From NCBI GenBank assembly GCA_963833885.1, contig CAWHZU010000004.1:1-64000 (forward strand): a stretch of DNA of 64,000 nt, written 5' to 3'. This DNA comes from JASHPR01 sp963833885 (lineage in GTDB: Bacteria > Actinomycetota > Actinomycetes > Streptosporangiales > Streptosporangiaceae). This document shows positions 25,793-34,661 of this stretch, in pieces. A program made the translations under genes and the position numbers. Each line of letters starts with the position of its first letter. Within the stretch, counting starts at the first letter, position 1. The notes under the pieces are model-generated. The model saw only the letters and a list, made by a program, of their open reading frames with translations, was not told where the DNA came from and did no database searches.

Positions 25793-26643
25793 TCGGTGAA
25801 CCCGTGCGCATCCTCGTGGTCGACGATTTCGTCCTGGTCGAGCTCGCCCTCGCCCAGGTCATCCAAGGCACGCCGCATACCCTCGTCGGGGTCCGCGACC
25901 CGCGCAGCCTGCCGGAAGCGCTGGGCGAGGCGCAGAGCGAGCCGTTCGACCTCGCGCTGGTGGACATCAACTTCGGCCCCGGCGTCCCAACCGGCCTGGC
26001 CGCCATGCGGATCCTGCAGGACCTGTCGCCGGAAACCAAGATCGTCATCGAGAGCACTGACGAGGAGCGCAACCGGCTGCTGTTCCTGCTCGCCTCGTTC
26101 GCGTTCTTCGAGCCGCTCGGGCTGATGTCGAAGGCCTCGAGCTCAGAGGAGATGCGCACGCTGATCGATGCGATAGACCGGGGCGATCTGGCCGGCCCGG
26201 GACTCCTGAGACCGCCCGGTACGCTGAGCGCCGCCCTCTCGCCCGTGCAGCGGCTGGTCCGCAACGTGGGCATCCTCGACGAGCTGATCAGGAACGGCAC
26301 CGATCTCATCCTGTGGCGCGCCGTCGTCCGCTTCGACAAGCGGGGCGAGGTGGCCCGGGCGTCGCATGTGGACGAGCGGACGGTGGACCGGTTCATCGCG
26401 GCCAAATCACACGTGGTGGACAAGATCCAGGCCGAGTTCCCCGAGGACGCGTCGATGCACCTGGTGCCGTCCTACCAGGACGAGCCGGACGAGCAGCGCC
26501 GCCACTCCAACCTGGTGCGGCTGGCCAGGTTCGCGCAGACGCACAGCCACTTCTTCGCCGACGAGGCCATCGACGAGCTGTTCGCCGCGCGGTGGCAGTC
26601 GGCCCGCGCGGGCGGCCCGCGGCAGCGCCGGACCTGGCACTGA
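25771..26643 (+). CDS. Response regulator with unusual output domain
   Basis: A 290-residue protein. Residues ~12-130 are a receiver domain: ILVVDDF, the phosphoacceptor Asp65 in LVDIN, and MSKASS where the conserved Lys is expected. The remainder is not a LuxR or OmpR winged helix: it includes an HTH-like segment (RGEVARASHVDERTVDRFI) and then a helical tail. The start may be the GTG at 25771 (overlapping the kinase) or the GTG at 25804, which gives MRILVVDD directly. It forms a pair with the upstream kinase. Confidence 0.82.
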   Translation: MEVGPLVIGEPVRILVVDDFVLVELALAQVIQGTPHTLVGVRDPRSLPEALGEAQSEPFDLALVDINFGPGVPTGLAAMRILQDLSPETKIVIESTDEERNRLLFLLASFAFFEPLGLMSKASSSEEMRTLIDAIDRGDLAGPGLLRPPGTLSAALSPVQRLVRNVGILDELIRNGTDLILWRAVVRFDKRGEVARASHVDERTVDRFIAAKSHVVDKIQAEFPEDASMHLVPSYQDEPDEQRRHSNLVRLARFAQTHSHFFADEAIDELFAARWQSARAGGPRQRRTWH

Positions 26644-26833
26644 CGGCGCGGGCGACCGGTCCTGCCGCCCTCCGAACCGGAGCTTGGCAGCCGCCGTTTC
26701 TAGCGGTGCCGCACGGCGGCCGGGGAATGAGGCGCGATGGCTGAGCGCGGCAGTGCTGGACGAGGTGCGATCGCACGACACCGGGTTCGACCTCGCGGCA
26801 ACCGCGCGGGGCGGCTGGACCGCAACTACCTGG

Positions 26834-27454
26834 TCATTCAGGCTTCGGAATGATGATCTCGCCGGGGTGATGAGGGGCCTCGGCTTCGTCGAGCATGAGC
26901 CGGGCGACCGTCGCGCGGGGTGTGCCGTGCGGGAAGAACCGGCGGCGGGCGGCCGAGACCGGCAAGGCGCGGGCGCTCGGGTTATCGGCCTTGTCGGAGA
27001 GCGGGCCGGAGTGCAGCACGGTCCCGCCCGCGTCGAGAACGGTGGTGTCGGCGGCGACCTTGTCGTCGTATTCAACGCCGAATCCGGCGCGAAGCAGGCG
27101 TGCGGTGAGGCGGCCCACGGCGCTGACCGACCGGCCGGTGCCAATCGCGCCGAGCCACACGATCCGCGCCGGGTGCGCGGCGACGACGGCGCGTGCGCCG
27201 GCGGTGAGGGTGCCCGCCTCGTTCTTGGCCTTGACGCCCAGGCCGGAGATGACGACGGACTCCGGAGCGATCGCGGCGGCGACCGAAGCCGCGTCGTGCA
27301 CGTCGGCCCGGTAAACGGTCAGGCGCGTGTCGGCGGGCAGGGCCGCCTGGTCCGGGTCGCGGACCAGGGCGTCGACCTGGTGGCCTCGCTGAAGTGCCTG
27401 AGCAACGAGCTGGCGGCCGGTGCCGCCGGAAGCACCGAGAACGGCGACGCGCAT
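26834..27454 (-). CDS. NAD(P)-binding protein of the atypical SDR / NmrA type
   Basis: A 206-residue Rossmann protein: VAVLGASGGTGRQLVAQAL is the GxxGxxG motif of the NmrA/BLVRB-like branch, followed by VDALVRDPDQ, VVISGLGV and the late PRATVARLMLDE. It lacks the classical YxxxK, as atypical SDRs do. It is divergent from a LysR gene; a LysR regulator and a small NAD(P)H-binding protein are a frequent redox-response pair. Confidence 0.9.
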   Translation of the reverse strand: MRVAVLGASGGTGRQLVAQALQRGHQVDALVRDPDQAALPADTRLTVYRADVHDAASVAAAIAPESVVISGLGVKAKNEAGTLTAGARAVVAAHPARIVWLGAIGTGRSVSAVGRLTARLLRAGFGVEYDDKVAADTTVLDAGGTVLHSGPLSDKADNPSARALPVSAARRRFFPHGTPRATVARLMLDEAEAPHHPGEIIIPKPE

Positions 27455-27697
27455 TCAGTTCACCTCGCCGAGCGCCTCGACCATCGCGGCGTGCACGCCA
27501 GGAGCGGCGGGGAGCGCACCGGTCTCCTGCTCCTCTTCCAGCCACCGCGCACCGGGACGAAGCGCCGACAGGGCGTCACGCAGCCCGGCCGAGCCATCGG
27601 CTCGCCTCCATCCGTCTCGTTCAATGCTTTGACCGTAGGCAGTCCCCTTACATGAGTCCAGTGCAACTTATTGAGGTGATGATTTACTCTGACGCAT

Positions 27698-28603
27698 GTG
27701 GATCTTAATCTTCTCATCGGCCTGGACGCGCTCCTCGAGCAGCGCAGCGTGCAGGACGCGGCAGCCCAGCTGCACCTGAGTCCGCCGGCGGTCAGCCGCA
27801 CGCTGGGCCGGCTCCGCGCGACGACCGGCGACGCGCTGCTGGTGCGCAACGGGCGTGAGATGGTGCCGACCGCTCACGCGCTCGCGCTGCGCGACGAAGT
27901 GCACGAGCTTGTGCAGCGCGCGGCCGCAATCCTCGAGCCCGCGCGCGAGCTGGACCTCGCGCGCCTGGAGCGCACCTTCACCGTCCGCGCCAACGATGTG
28001 CTGCTGGCCGCGTTCGCCCCGGGACTCCTCGAAGTGGTGGCCCGGGATGCACCCGGTGTCGAACTGCGCCTGCTCGGAGAGAACCCGGACGACGACAAGA
28101 ACCTCTCCCGCGGGGAGGTCGACCTCGACGTCGGCAGCCTTCCGGACCGGTCGGCGTCGATCGCGTCGCAGGTGATCGGCACCGACGAGATGGCGCTCGT
28201 GGTCCGCTCCGGCCATCCGCTCACGGCCGCGGGGCCAACCATCGAGCAGTTCGCGGACGCCGTCCACATCGTCGTGTCCCGCCGCGGGCGGCTGCGCGGC
28301 CCCGTCGATGCCGTGCTCGAAGCCCACGGGCTGCGCCGCAGGGTCGCCGCCGCGCTGCCGAGCTTCGGCGCGGCGCTCGCGATCGTGGAAGCGTCGGACA
28401 TCGTGTGCGTGCTGCCGCGGCGACTGGGCGTCCCCGACGGGCGTGCGCTCAGCCCGCTCCCGCTGCCGTTCCCGCTGCGCAGCGTCCCGGCGGTGGTGAG
28501 CTGGCATCACCGGCACGACAGCGACGCCGCGCACCAATGGCTGCGCAGCGTCGTCACCGAGGTCGTCTCGATGCGCCTGGGGCTGACCGCGCCGCCGCCC
28601 TAA
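27698..28603 (+). CDS. LysR family transcriptional regulator
   Basis: A 301-residue LysR protein. N-terminal helix-turn-helix: LDALLEQRSVQDAAAQLHLSPPAVSRTLGRLR; effector domain from ~90 (FTVRANDVLLAAFAPGLLE, GTDEMALVVRSGHPL). The GTG at 27698 gives MDLNLLIGLDALL, the usual start. The divergent NAD(P)-binding gene begins 243 bp away; the gap contains a region with no clear gene and the likely binding sites. The threonine-synthase-like gene follows by 24 bp on the same strand. Confidence 0.92.
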   Translation: MDLNLLIGLDALLEQRSVQDAAAQLHLSPPAVSRTLGRLRATTGDALLVRNGREMVPTAHALALRDEVHELVQRAAAILEPARELDLARLERTFTVRANDVLLAAFAPGLLEVVARDAPGVELRLLGENPDDDKNLSRGEVDLDVGSLPDRSASIASQVIGTDEMALVVRSGHPLTAAGPTIEQFADAVHIVVSRRGRLRGPVDAVLEAHGLRRRVAAALPSFGAALAIVEASDIVCVLPRRLGVPDGRALSPLPLPFPLRSVPAVVSWHHRHDSDAAHQWLRSVVTEVVSMRLGLTAPPP

Positions 28604-28627
28604 ACCGCCACCCCTAGCCTTGTCTGC

Positions 28628-29782
28628 ATGCAGGAAACACCGCATCTTGACCTCGGGCAGATGGCCCTGGCCTGCGCCGCCTGCGGCGTGGCCTACCCGC
28701 TTCAGGATCTCGCGTGGCGCTGCGGGGGCTGCGGCGGGGTGCTGGACCTGACCGGGTTCACCGCCACCGTGCCAGGCCCGGCGGTGCTGAAGGACCGGCC
28801 GCCGACGCTGTGGCGCTACGCAGAAGCGCTGCCGGTCGGCGATGCCGGCGGCGTCAGCATGGGTGAGGGCATGACGCCCCTGGTGACCGCCCCGCACGGC
28901 GCCCCGGCCATGCTCAAGGTCGACTACCTGATGCCGACGGGCTCGTTTAAGGACCGCGGCGCGGTGCTGCTGGTGGCCCTCGCCCGGGCCCTGGGGGTCG
29001 GCCAGATGGTCGCCGACAGCAGCGGCAACGCCGGCACCGCGATCGCCGCCTACGGCGCACGGGCCGGCATCGCCTGCGACGTGTACGTGCCGGGCGCGAC
29101 GTCGCCGGGGAAGGTAGCGCAGCTACGTGCCTACGGCGCCACGGTGCACCTCGTCGAGGGCACCCGAGAGGACACGGCCAGCGCTGCCGCGGTCGCGGCC
29201 GACCAGCCGGGCGTCTTCTACGCCAGCCACGTCTACAACCCGTTCTTCCTGCACGGCACCAAGACCTACGTCTTCGAGGCGTGGGAGCAGCTCGGCGGGC
29301 GGCTCCCACAGGCCCTGGTCCTGCCTGTCGGCAACGGCACCCTCGTGCTCGGCTGCTACCTCGGCTGCCGCGAGCTGCTGGCCCAGGGCCTCATCGACCG
29401 GCTGCCGGCGATCGTCGCGGTGCAGGCCGAGGGGTGCGCCCCGCTCGCCCGGGCCGCCAGCCTCGGGCTCACCAGCCCGGTCGACGTGGCCAGCGGCGGA
29501 ACGATCGCCGAGGGCATCGCGATCGCCCGCCCGGCCCGCGGCGCCCAGATCCTCGCCGCCGTCGCGGATACCGGCGGCACCTTCGTCACGGTCGACGACG
29601 AACGGATCCGCGACGCCCACGCCGACCTGGCGCTGGCCGGGCTCTACGTCGAGCCCACCGCGGCGGTGTGCTGGGCCGCCCTGCGCGCGGGCCTGGCCGG
29701 GGACCCGTCCGGGGCAGGCCCGGGAACCTACGCGCTCGCCCCGCTGTGCGGCAGCGGCCTCAAATCCAAGCCACCCGCTTAG
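28628..29782 (+). CDS. Threonine synthase-like PLP-dependent enzyme
   Basis: A 384-residue fold-type II PLP enzyme. CAACG and CGGCG near residues 18 and 35 form the N-terminal zinc ribbon seen in many bacterial threonine synthase-like proteins. PTGSFKDRGA carries the PLP lysine (K108), DSSGNAGTAIAAYGARAG the phosphate-loop and SxGN motif, and PVGNGTLVLGCYLG the glycine loop. It begins 24 bp after the LysR gene. No hom or thrB gene is near, so it is likely a paralogue used for another beta- or gamma-replacement reaction rather than housekeeping threonine synthesis. Confidence 0.85.
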   Translation: MQETPHLDLGQMALACAACGVAYPLQDLAWRCGGCGGVLDLTGFTATVPGPAVLKDRPPTLWRYAEALPVGDAGGVSMGEGMTPLVTAPHGAPAMLKVDYLMPTGSFKDRGAVLLVALARALGVGQMVADSSGNAGTAIAAYGARAGIACDVYVPGATSPGKVAQLRAYGATVHLVEGTREDTASAAAVAADQPGVFYASHVYNPFFLHGTKTYVFEAWEQLGGRLPQALVLPVGNGTLVLGCYLGCRELLAQGLIDRLPAIVAVQAEGCAPLARAASLGLTSPVDVASGGTIAEGIAIARPARGAQILAAVADTGGTFVTVDDERIRDAHADLALAGLYVEPTAAVCWAALRAGLAGDPSGAGPGTYALAPLCGSGLKSKPPA

Positions 29783-30125
29783 CCTCGATCCAGCGTGCAA
29801 TTAGCCATCTCATCCGGGGGATGGTCGCGTCGCGTGAAAGTCCCGGCCCGGGTGCGGGTGATCGCGGGCTGGGGTCGCTGCCGCGCTGTGGCTGAGGTTT
29901 GCGCCGCGGCGCAGGCGTGCGGCGTGGCAGGGTGGGTGCGGGCTGCCCGTGACGCCGGACCACCTTGGGATGCGAACCCGTCAATTAGCCTGGCGCTGGG
30001 GTCTTGACCTGAGGGTCGCGCACTGTTGCCTCGAGCACGCCGGTCAGTATTCCGGGCCTGGTGCCCGCCGGCCGGACCCCGGGCAGCCCGCCGTTATCCC
30101 ATGACTCAGAGCATAGGAGGCCGCG
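29783..30125 (+). other. Non-coding left end of the IS110 element; candidate bridge-RNA region
   Basis: There is no convincing gene in these 343 bp. The stretch is GC-rich with several self-complementary G/C blocks, and lies directly upstream of the IS110 transposase start, where IS110-group elements are known to keep a long non-coding end that encodes a bridge RNA. The precise left boundary cannot be fixed without a reference copy. A GTGAAAGTCCC string (29834-29844) is also present. Confidence 0.4.
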
Positions 30126-31474
30126 GTGGGCAGACCGCAGGTTATCGACGATGAGGAACACGAGCGGGTGCATGACCGGGTCGCCGCGATCGACGTGGCC
30201 AAGGACTCAGGGATGGTGTGCACCCGCACCCCGCACCCGTCCCGGTCCGGCGCCCGGCGCAGCACCGTATGGACGGTCAAGGCCCGGATGAATGCGGTCC
30301 GTGCGCTGGGCCGCCAGCTCAAGCACGACGGCATCGAGCTGGTCACGCTGGAAAGCACCTGCGATTACTGGCGTATCTGGTTCTTTGTCCTGGAGGCGTG
30401 CGGGCTGGCGGTGCAGCTGGTCCACGCGGCTCAGGCCAAGAACCTGCCGGGCCTGCCCAAACAGGCAAGCTCGATGCGATGTGGCTGGCCCGGCTGACCG
30501 AGATGGGGCTGCTGCGCGCCAGCTTCGTGCCGCCCAAGGCGATCCGGGACCTGCGCGACTACACCCGGATGCACACCCGGCTGACCCAAGAGCGCACCCG
30601 CTGCTGGCAGCGGCTGGAGAAACTGCTGGAAAGCGCGCTGGTCAAGGTCTCATCCGTGGTCAGCAAGCTGACCACGATCTCGGCGCAGGACATGATCAAG
30701 GCGATGATCGCCGGCCAGCGCGACCCGCACGAGCTGGCCGGCCTGGCCCGCGGCAGCATGAAGGCCAAGCACGATGACCTCGTCGAAGCCCTGAACGGCA
30801 TCTTCGATGATCACCACGGCGAACTCGCCGCGCTGCTGCTGGACCAGATCACCGTCCTGGACGCCAAGATCGCCCAGATGGGCGCCCGGGCGGCCGAGCT
30901 GGCCGCGGCGATGCCCGCCGCCTGGGGCGTCGATGCGGACGGGACTACCGGGCCCGGCGCCGGGACCGGCCCCGATGCCCCGGTGCTGAACGCGGTGGCC
31001 CGGCTGGCCGAGATCCCCGGCCTCAGCCCCGGCCTGGCCCGGTCCATCATCGCGGAAACCGGCCTGGACATGGGCAGGTTCCCCACCGCCGGCCACCTGG
31101 TGTCCTGGGCCGGGCTGTGCCCGTCGGCCCGCCAGTCCGGACCCCGCACCCGCGCCGCGAAGAAGGGCCAGGGCGACACCTGGCTGCGCGGATCCCTTGG
31201 CCAGGCCGCCATCGGCGCCGCCCGCACTACCACCTTCCTCGGCGAGCGCTACGCCCGGATCGCCCGCCGCCGCGGCAAGGCCAAGGCCCAGGTCGCCGTG
31301 GCCCGCTCCATTCTGGTCATCATCTGGAACCTGCTGGCCGACCCCACCGCCCGGTACACCGACCTCGGCCACGGCTATTACCAGGCCCGGACCGATGTCG
31401 GCCGCAAGCTGCGTAACCACATCCGGCAGATCCAAGCGCTCGGCTTCGCCGTCACCCTGACCCGGGCCGCGTAA
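30126..31474 (+). mobile_element. IS110-family transposase, interrupted by one -1 shift
   Basis: The two frames (30126 to ~30470 and ~30465 to 31474) give one ~449-residue IS110 transposase. The N-terminal DEDD/RuvC-like domain shows AIDVAKDSG, TLESTCDYW and KLDAMWLARL (the acidic residues), and the C-terminal domain shows GLSPGLARSIIAETG and FPTAGHLVSWAGLCPSARQSG with the catalytic Ser. At the junction the DNA reads CCCAAACAGG; one more A would give PKTGKLDAMW, so a base is missing from an A-run. The element therefore looks inactive unless this is a sequencing error. The start ATG/GTG at 30126 follows AGGAGGCCGC. Confidence 0.88.
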
Positions 31475-31710
31475 CTCCATACCGCCCCTGACCAGGCCCG
31501 ATCACCGCACCAGGCCCGGGTCCGCTGCCGCGCGCCCAGCTGAGGTTCCCAACTTTCCGGTCAGCGGTTCACCGCCCGGGTGAGCGTTCTGCTCCTCGAT
31601 GGGCCGCGGTGAAGAGGGGCAATTCGGCCCCTGCCGTTCCGGCACCCGAACCGGAAGCCTGTAACTCAGCAGCGGCAATCCCGCCAAGCCGGAGTAGGCA
31701 GGAGCGTCCC

Positions 31711-32715
31711 ATGAGCACCCATCCAGATCGCGCACGAGCGACAGCGCCGGGTGCTCACCGGGCGCGGGAACACCGGCAGCTGAGCAGAATCATTGATGGC
31801 AGACCCGGAAGTCGCAGGTGGTTCTGGGTGCTGACGCTGGTCTTTGTGGGCCTGATCTGTGCCGCCTGCGGTGGCGGGAGCAATGGCGGCAGCTCGGGTA
31901 GCGGCGGCGGCACCGGCTCCGCGAGTGCTGGAAACAGCGCCGGGGTTCCGGAACCCATCAGCCCCTCCCCGACCCCAGCTCCGACCGAGACCTCCGGTAC
32001 CGGTAGCCAGGCGGTGAGCCAGGGGTCACAGTCGGACACCGTTACGAGCGGCGTCGCGTGGGACGCCAGCAACTGCCAGGTCGCCCAGATCCTCGTGGCC
32101 GGGCAGGTAGCCGTTTCGCAGCAGACAGGGCTGTGCCGACAACCGGTCGCGGGTGCGGGCGGCACCACGTTCTACCAAATTTACGCGGCCGAATACGGGC
32201 CGAGCGCATGGGTGATCGAGATCGGCGACGGCGGCGGCTTTGCCCAGTGGGCTTTCCCAAATAACGCCTGGCTGGCCCAGCCGGACGGCGGCGGTGCCAC
32301 TCAGATTCTGGCCAATAGCCAGTGGGAGCCCATCAAGGATTTCGCCCAGCAGAACCCTAGCGAGTACTACTCGGTCGTGAGCAAAGAGCTCAATGACGAG
32401 GCCGCATACCGCAATTTCTTGACTCAGGCCATTACGATTGTCGCGACGGCAGGGCAATCTGAACAGCTCAGTCCCGGCCAGCAATCGGCGGCCGCGAGCG
32501 AGATCCAGGGCTTGCAGCAGCAGAACGCCGATCTGAAGCAGGAGATTGCTTCTATGCAGCAGCAGGTCCAGAACGAGCAATCTCAGCAGACGGTGCCGGC
32601 AGATAATTCTGCGGCTTGGGACATTTTGGACAACACGCAAGAGCAGCTAGCTCAGAACACTGAGCTTTGGACCGAGCCGGAGTGCAATTTCTCTGACAAC
32701 GGCTGCGACCCCTAA
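31711..32715 (+). CDS. Membrane-anchored or lipoprotein-like exported protein with C-terminal coiled coil
   Basis: A 334-residue protein (ATG at 31711 after GGCAGGAGCG). About 30 polar residues precede a single hydrophobic helix WFWVLTLVFVGLICAACGG, which ends in a Cys that could be lipidated, although the -3 position is a Cys rather than Leu. A long Gly/Ser/Thr/Pro linker follows, then a domain with FYQIYAAEYGPSAWVIEIGDG, and a coiled coil (IQGLQQQNADLKQEI, MQQQVQNEQ). Three to four Cys in the outer part may form disulphides. No family is recognised. Base composition of the 3' part is less GC-rich than its neighbours. Confidence 0.7.
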   Translation: MSTHPDRARATAPGAHRAREHRQLSRIIDGRPGSRRWFWVLTLVFVGLICAACGGGSNGGSSGSGGGTGSASAGNSAGVPEPISPSPTPAPTETSGTGSQAVSQGSQSDTVTSGVAWDASNCQVAQILVAGQVAVSQQTGLCRQPVAGAGGTTFYQIYAAEYGPSAWVIEIGDGGGFAQWAFPNNAWLAQPDGGGATQILANSQWEPIKDFAQQNPSEYYSVVSKELNDEAAYRNFLTQAITIVATAGQSEQLSPGQQSAAASEIQGLQQQNADLKQEIASMQQQVQNEQSQQTVPADNSAAWDILDNTQEQLAQNTELWTEPECNFSDNGCDP

Positions 32716-32812
32716 AGATCTCTAATTGTGGGGGTTATAGCGAGACTTCAAAGCCCGGCAGCCCGAACTTGCCCGTCTGGGAGCCGGCCTGCTATATCAC
32801 TTCGGCGCTGGC

Positions 32813-33202
32813 TTGGCGTTCCTCGGCACCGTGCGGGCCGATGGCGGGCCGCGGCTGCATCCGATGTGCCCGCTGCTCACCGAGACCGGGCTGTACGCAT
32901 TCATCGTCCCATCCCCAAAACAGCGAGATCTCCACCGTGACGGGCGCTATGCGATGCACTCGTTTCCCCTCCCAGACAACGAGGACGCCTTCTACCTGAC
33001 CGGGGTGGCCAGCCACGTCTCGCATCCCCCAGTCCGGGACCGCCTGGCCCAGCAATTCGCCGCCGAGCGCTCCGAGTTCGCCCTGCCACCGCCAGGCGAG
33101 GAGCAGCATCTCTTCGAGTTCCAGGTGCAGGCGGCGATGCTCACACAAACCACCGGCCATGGCGATCCCGCACCGCGGCACACCATCTGGCGAGCGACCT
33201 AG
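32813..33202 (+). CDS. Pyridoxamine 5'-phosphate oxidase-fold (PPOX) protein, N-terminus without a normal start
   Basis: The 129 residues include AFLGTVRADGGPRLHPMCP, YAFIVPSPKQRDL and HSFPLPDNEDAFYLTG, a split-barrel flavin/F420-type PPOX protein. The family normally has ~25 more residues in front; those are visible in frame just upstream (ARQPELARLGAGLLYHFG) but an in-frame TAG at about 32738 cuts them off and no ATG, GTG or TTG lies between. Translation may begin at the TTG at 32813, or the gene has lost its start. Enzymatic function unknown. Confidence 0.65.
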   Translation: MAFLGTVRADGGPRLHPMCPLLTETGLYAFIVPSPKQRDLHRDGRYAMHSFPLPDNEDAFYLTGVASHVSHPPVRDRLAQQFAAERSEFALPPPGEEQHLFEFQVQAAMLTQTTGHGDPAPRHTIWRAT

Positions 33203-33368
33203 TCAGCCGACGCCCGGCGGGCCCCCGGCTGCGGCCAGCCCGCCACCATCGGGTGGGTCAGGGCCGAGTTCGAGTAACTCGCCGGGCAAAAGTGGCGAAG
33301 TTTTCTCTGTCATATCTGGCTACGCCATTGCATCGTTATAACGCCAGCGAGAGCAGAGCAGGTGGACC

Positions 33369-34661
33369 TTGGCCGTGTGGTTTGGCCAAGCCGATAGCAA
33401 GCGTGCAACAGCCGTCGGCGGCGTAGGTGGGGACGCCGCCGGCGATCCGGCCGGGGGGGTCGCCGGCGGCGGAAGGGGAGCCGCCGCCGGCGGCCTGGGT
33501 CGCCACGCCGCCCCAGGACTGGCCGCTTACCTGCTGGTTCCCCGCCGCGACGCCTGGGGCAAGGCGCTGATGGCGCCGGCCTGCTTCGTTGCGGCGGCGT
33601 GCTCGACCGGCCATTTCGGCGGCTGGGCCCGCTTCACCGTGTTGTGGCTGGTGCTCGAGTTGCTCATCTACCAGGCGCGCTACCAGTGGAACGACATCGC
33701 CGGGGTGGACTCAGACCTGCAGCATCCCGAGGCTGGCGCGCGGTCCCGGCTGCCGGTCGGCTCGACCCCGCAGGCCCGGCGCCGCAGCATCGGGCTGAGC
33801 TGGCTGACCGCGGCGGCACGGATCCTTGCCGCGCTGCTCGTCGGGTGGCTGACCGGGCTGACCGGCCAGGTGCTGGTCCTGGCCGGCGCCGTCTTCGCCA
33901 TCGCCGGGTCGTATGAGTGGCTCCGGGCGTCGCGTAACAGGCACTGGACTTCGGTTCGGGTGGTCGCGGTGTGGCTGGCGGTCGGCCTGGGATACCTGGT
34001 GCGGGGCGGGCTGGGGCTGAGCCTGGGCGGCCTGGCGGCCAGCAGCGCCGCGATGGTCGCCACGCTGGTGTGCCTGGGCGCGTTCGGGATCATGTTCGTG
34101 CTGCTGACCTGGGCACTCGAGGCCACGAGCTACTGCACGGCGGACGATGACGGCCGGTGGCACGCGCGGCCGGAACTCGCCGTCAAGCCGCACCTGGCCG
34201 CGCTGCTGCGCCACGTCGCCGAGCCGCTGGACGGCGCCGGCCTGCCGCCCGGCGCGAGCAGGTACTGCGGCGGCGACCGGGTGCTGCGCGGCGGCAGCCG
34301 GCTGTCCGCGCCGTGGAACCTCGCGCTGCTCGCGGCGTCGGCAAGCGGGGGTGTTTCGGGTGCGGCGCTGGCCCGGCCGCACGCCACCGGAACCGTCGCC
34401 TGGATCGTCGCGGCCGCCGCGGGCCTGGCCGGCGGGGTGGTGCTGGCCCGGCGCCGCAGCAGCCGGGGCCGCTGGGCCGTGGCTGCCGGGTGGTTCCTGG
34501 TGGTCGTCGCGGCCGGCCTGGTGGCCCGGCCGGGCCTTCCGGTCCTGGCCGGCGTGCCGTGGCTGGTCGTGGCCGGGCTGTACTGCACGTTCTGCGGCTG
34601 GTCCTACCGCGACCTGGTCGCGGCCCGACCGGGCCAGGTCAGGTCCGCTGCCGCCCGGTGA
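33369..34661 (+). CDS. UbiA-like polytopic membrane protein
   Basis: Up to 430 residues. The segment IYQARYQWNDIAGVDSDLQHP with its Asn-Asp and following Asp resembles the first Asp-rich motif of UbiA-superfamily prenyltransferases, followed by SRLPVGST. About nine hydrophobic helices are present. A clear second Asp-rich motif is not seen, so catalysis is uncertain. The first ~50 residues are low-complexity Gly/Ala and may not be translated; the usable start is unclear (TTG at 33369 or GTG at 33375). It ends overlapping the convergent SDR gene by 23 nt. Confidence 0.65.
   Translation: MAVWFGQADSKRATAVGGVGGDAAGDPAGGVAGGGRGAAAGGLGRHAAPGLAAYLLVPRRDAWGKALMAPACFVAAACSTGHFGGWARFTVLWLVLELLIYQARYQWNDIAGVDSDLQHPEAGARSRLPVGSTPQARRRSIGLSWLTAAARILAALLVGWLTGLTGQVLVLAGAVFAIAGSYEWLRASRNRHWTSVRVVAVWLAVGLGYLVRGGLGLSLGGLAASSAAMVATLVCLGAFGIMFVLLTWALEATSYCTADDDGRWHARPELAVKPHLAALLRHVAEPLDGAGLPPGASRYCGGDRVLRGGSRLSAPWNLALLAASASGGVSGAALARPHATGTVAWIVAAAAGLAGGVVLARRRSSRGRWAVAAGWFLVVVAAGLVARPGLPVLAGVPWLVVAGLYCTFCGWSYRDLVAARPGQVRSAAAR

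Noticed and set aside
26644..26833. Coding-like segment after the response regulator (AAVLDEVRSHDTGFDLAA)
   Set aside because: Too short, no start with ribosome binding site, no family match.
27460..27645. Short minus-strand coding segment upstream of the NAD(P)-binding gene (ends LPAAPGVHAAMVEALGEVN, stop just before the ATG at 27454)
   Set aside because: No normal start codon and no recognised family; could be a gene remnant but cannot be supported.
29834..29844. GTGAAAGTCCC, a string seen in group II intron domain I
   Set aside because: No domain V/VI or reverse transcriptase follows; the region is better explained as the IS110 left end.
30455..30475. Programmed -1 frameshift in the IS110 transposase
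   Set aside because: The zero-frame codons are CCC AAA CAG and do not form a standard slippery heptamer, no downstream stem was evident, and IS110 transposases normally use one frame. A missing A explains it better.
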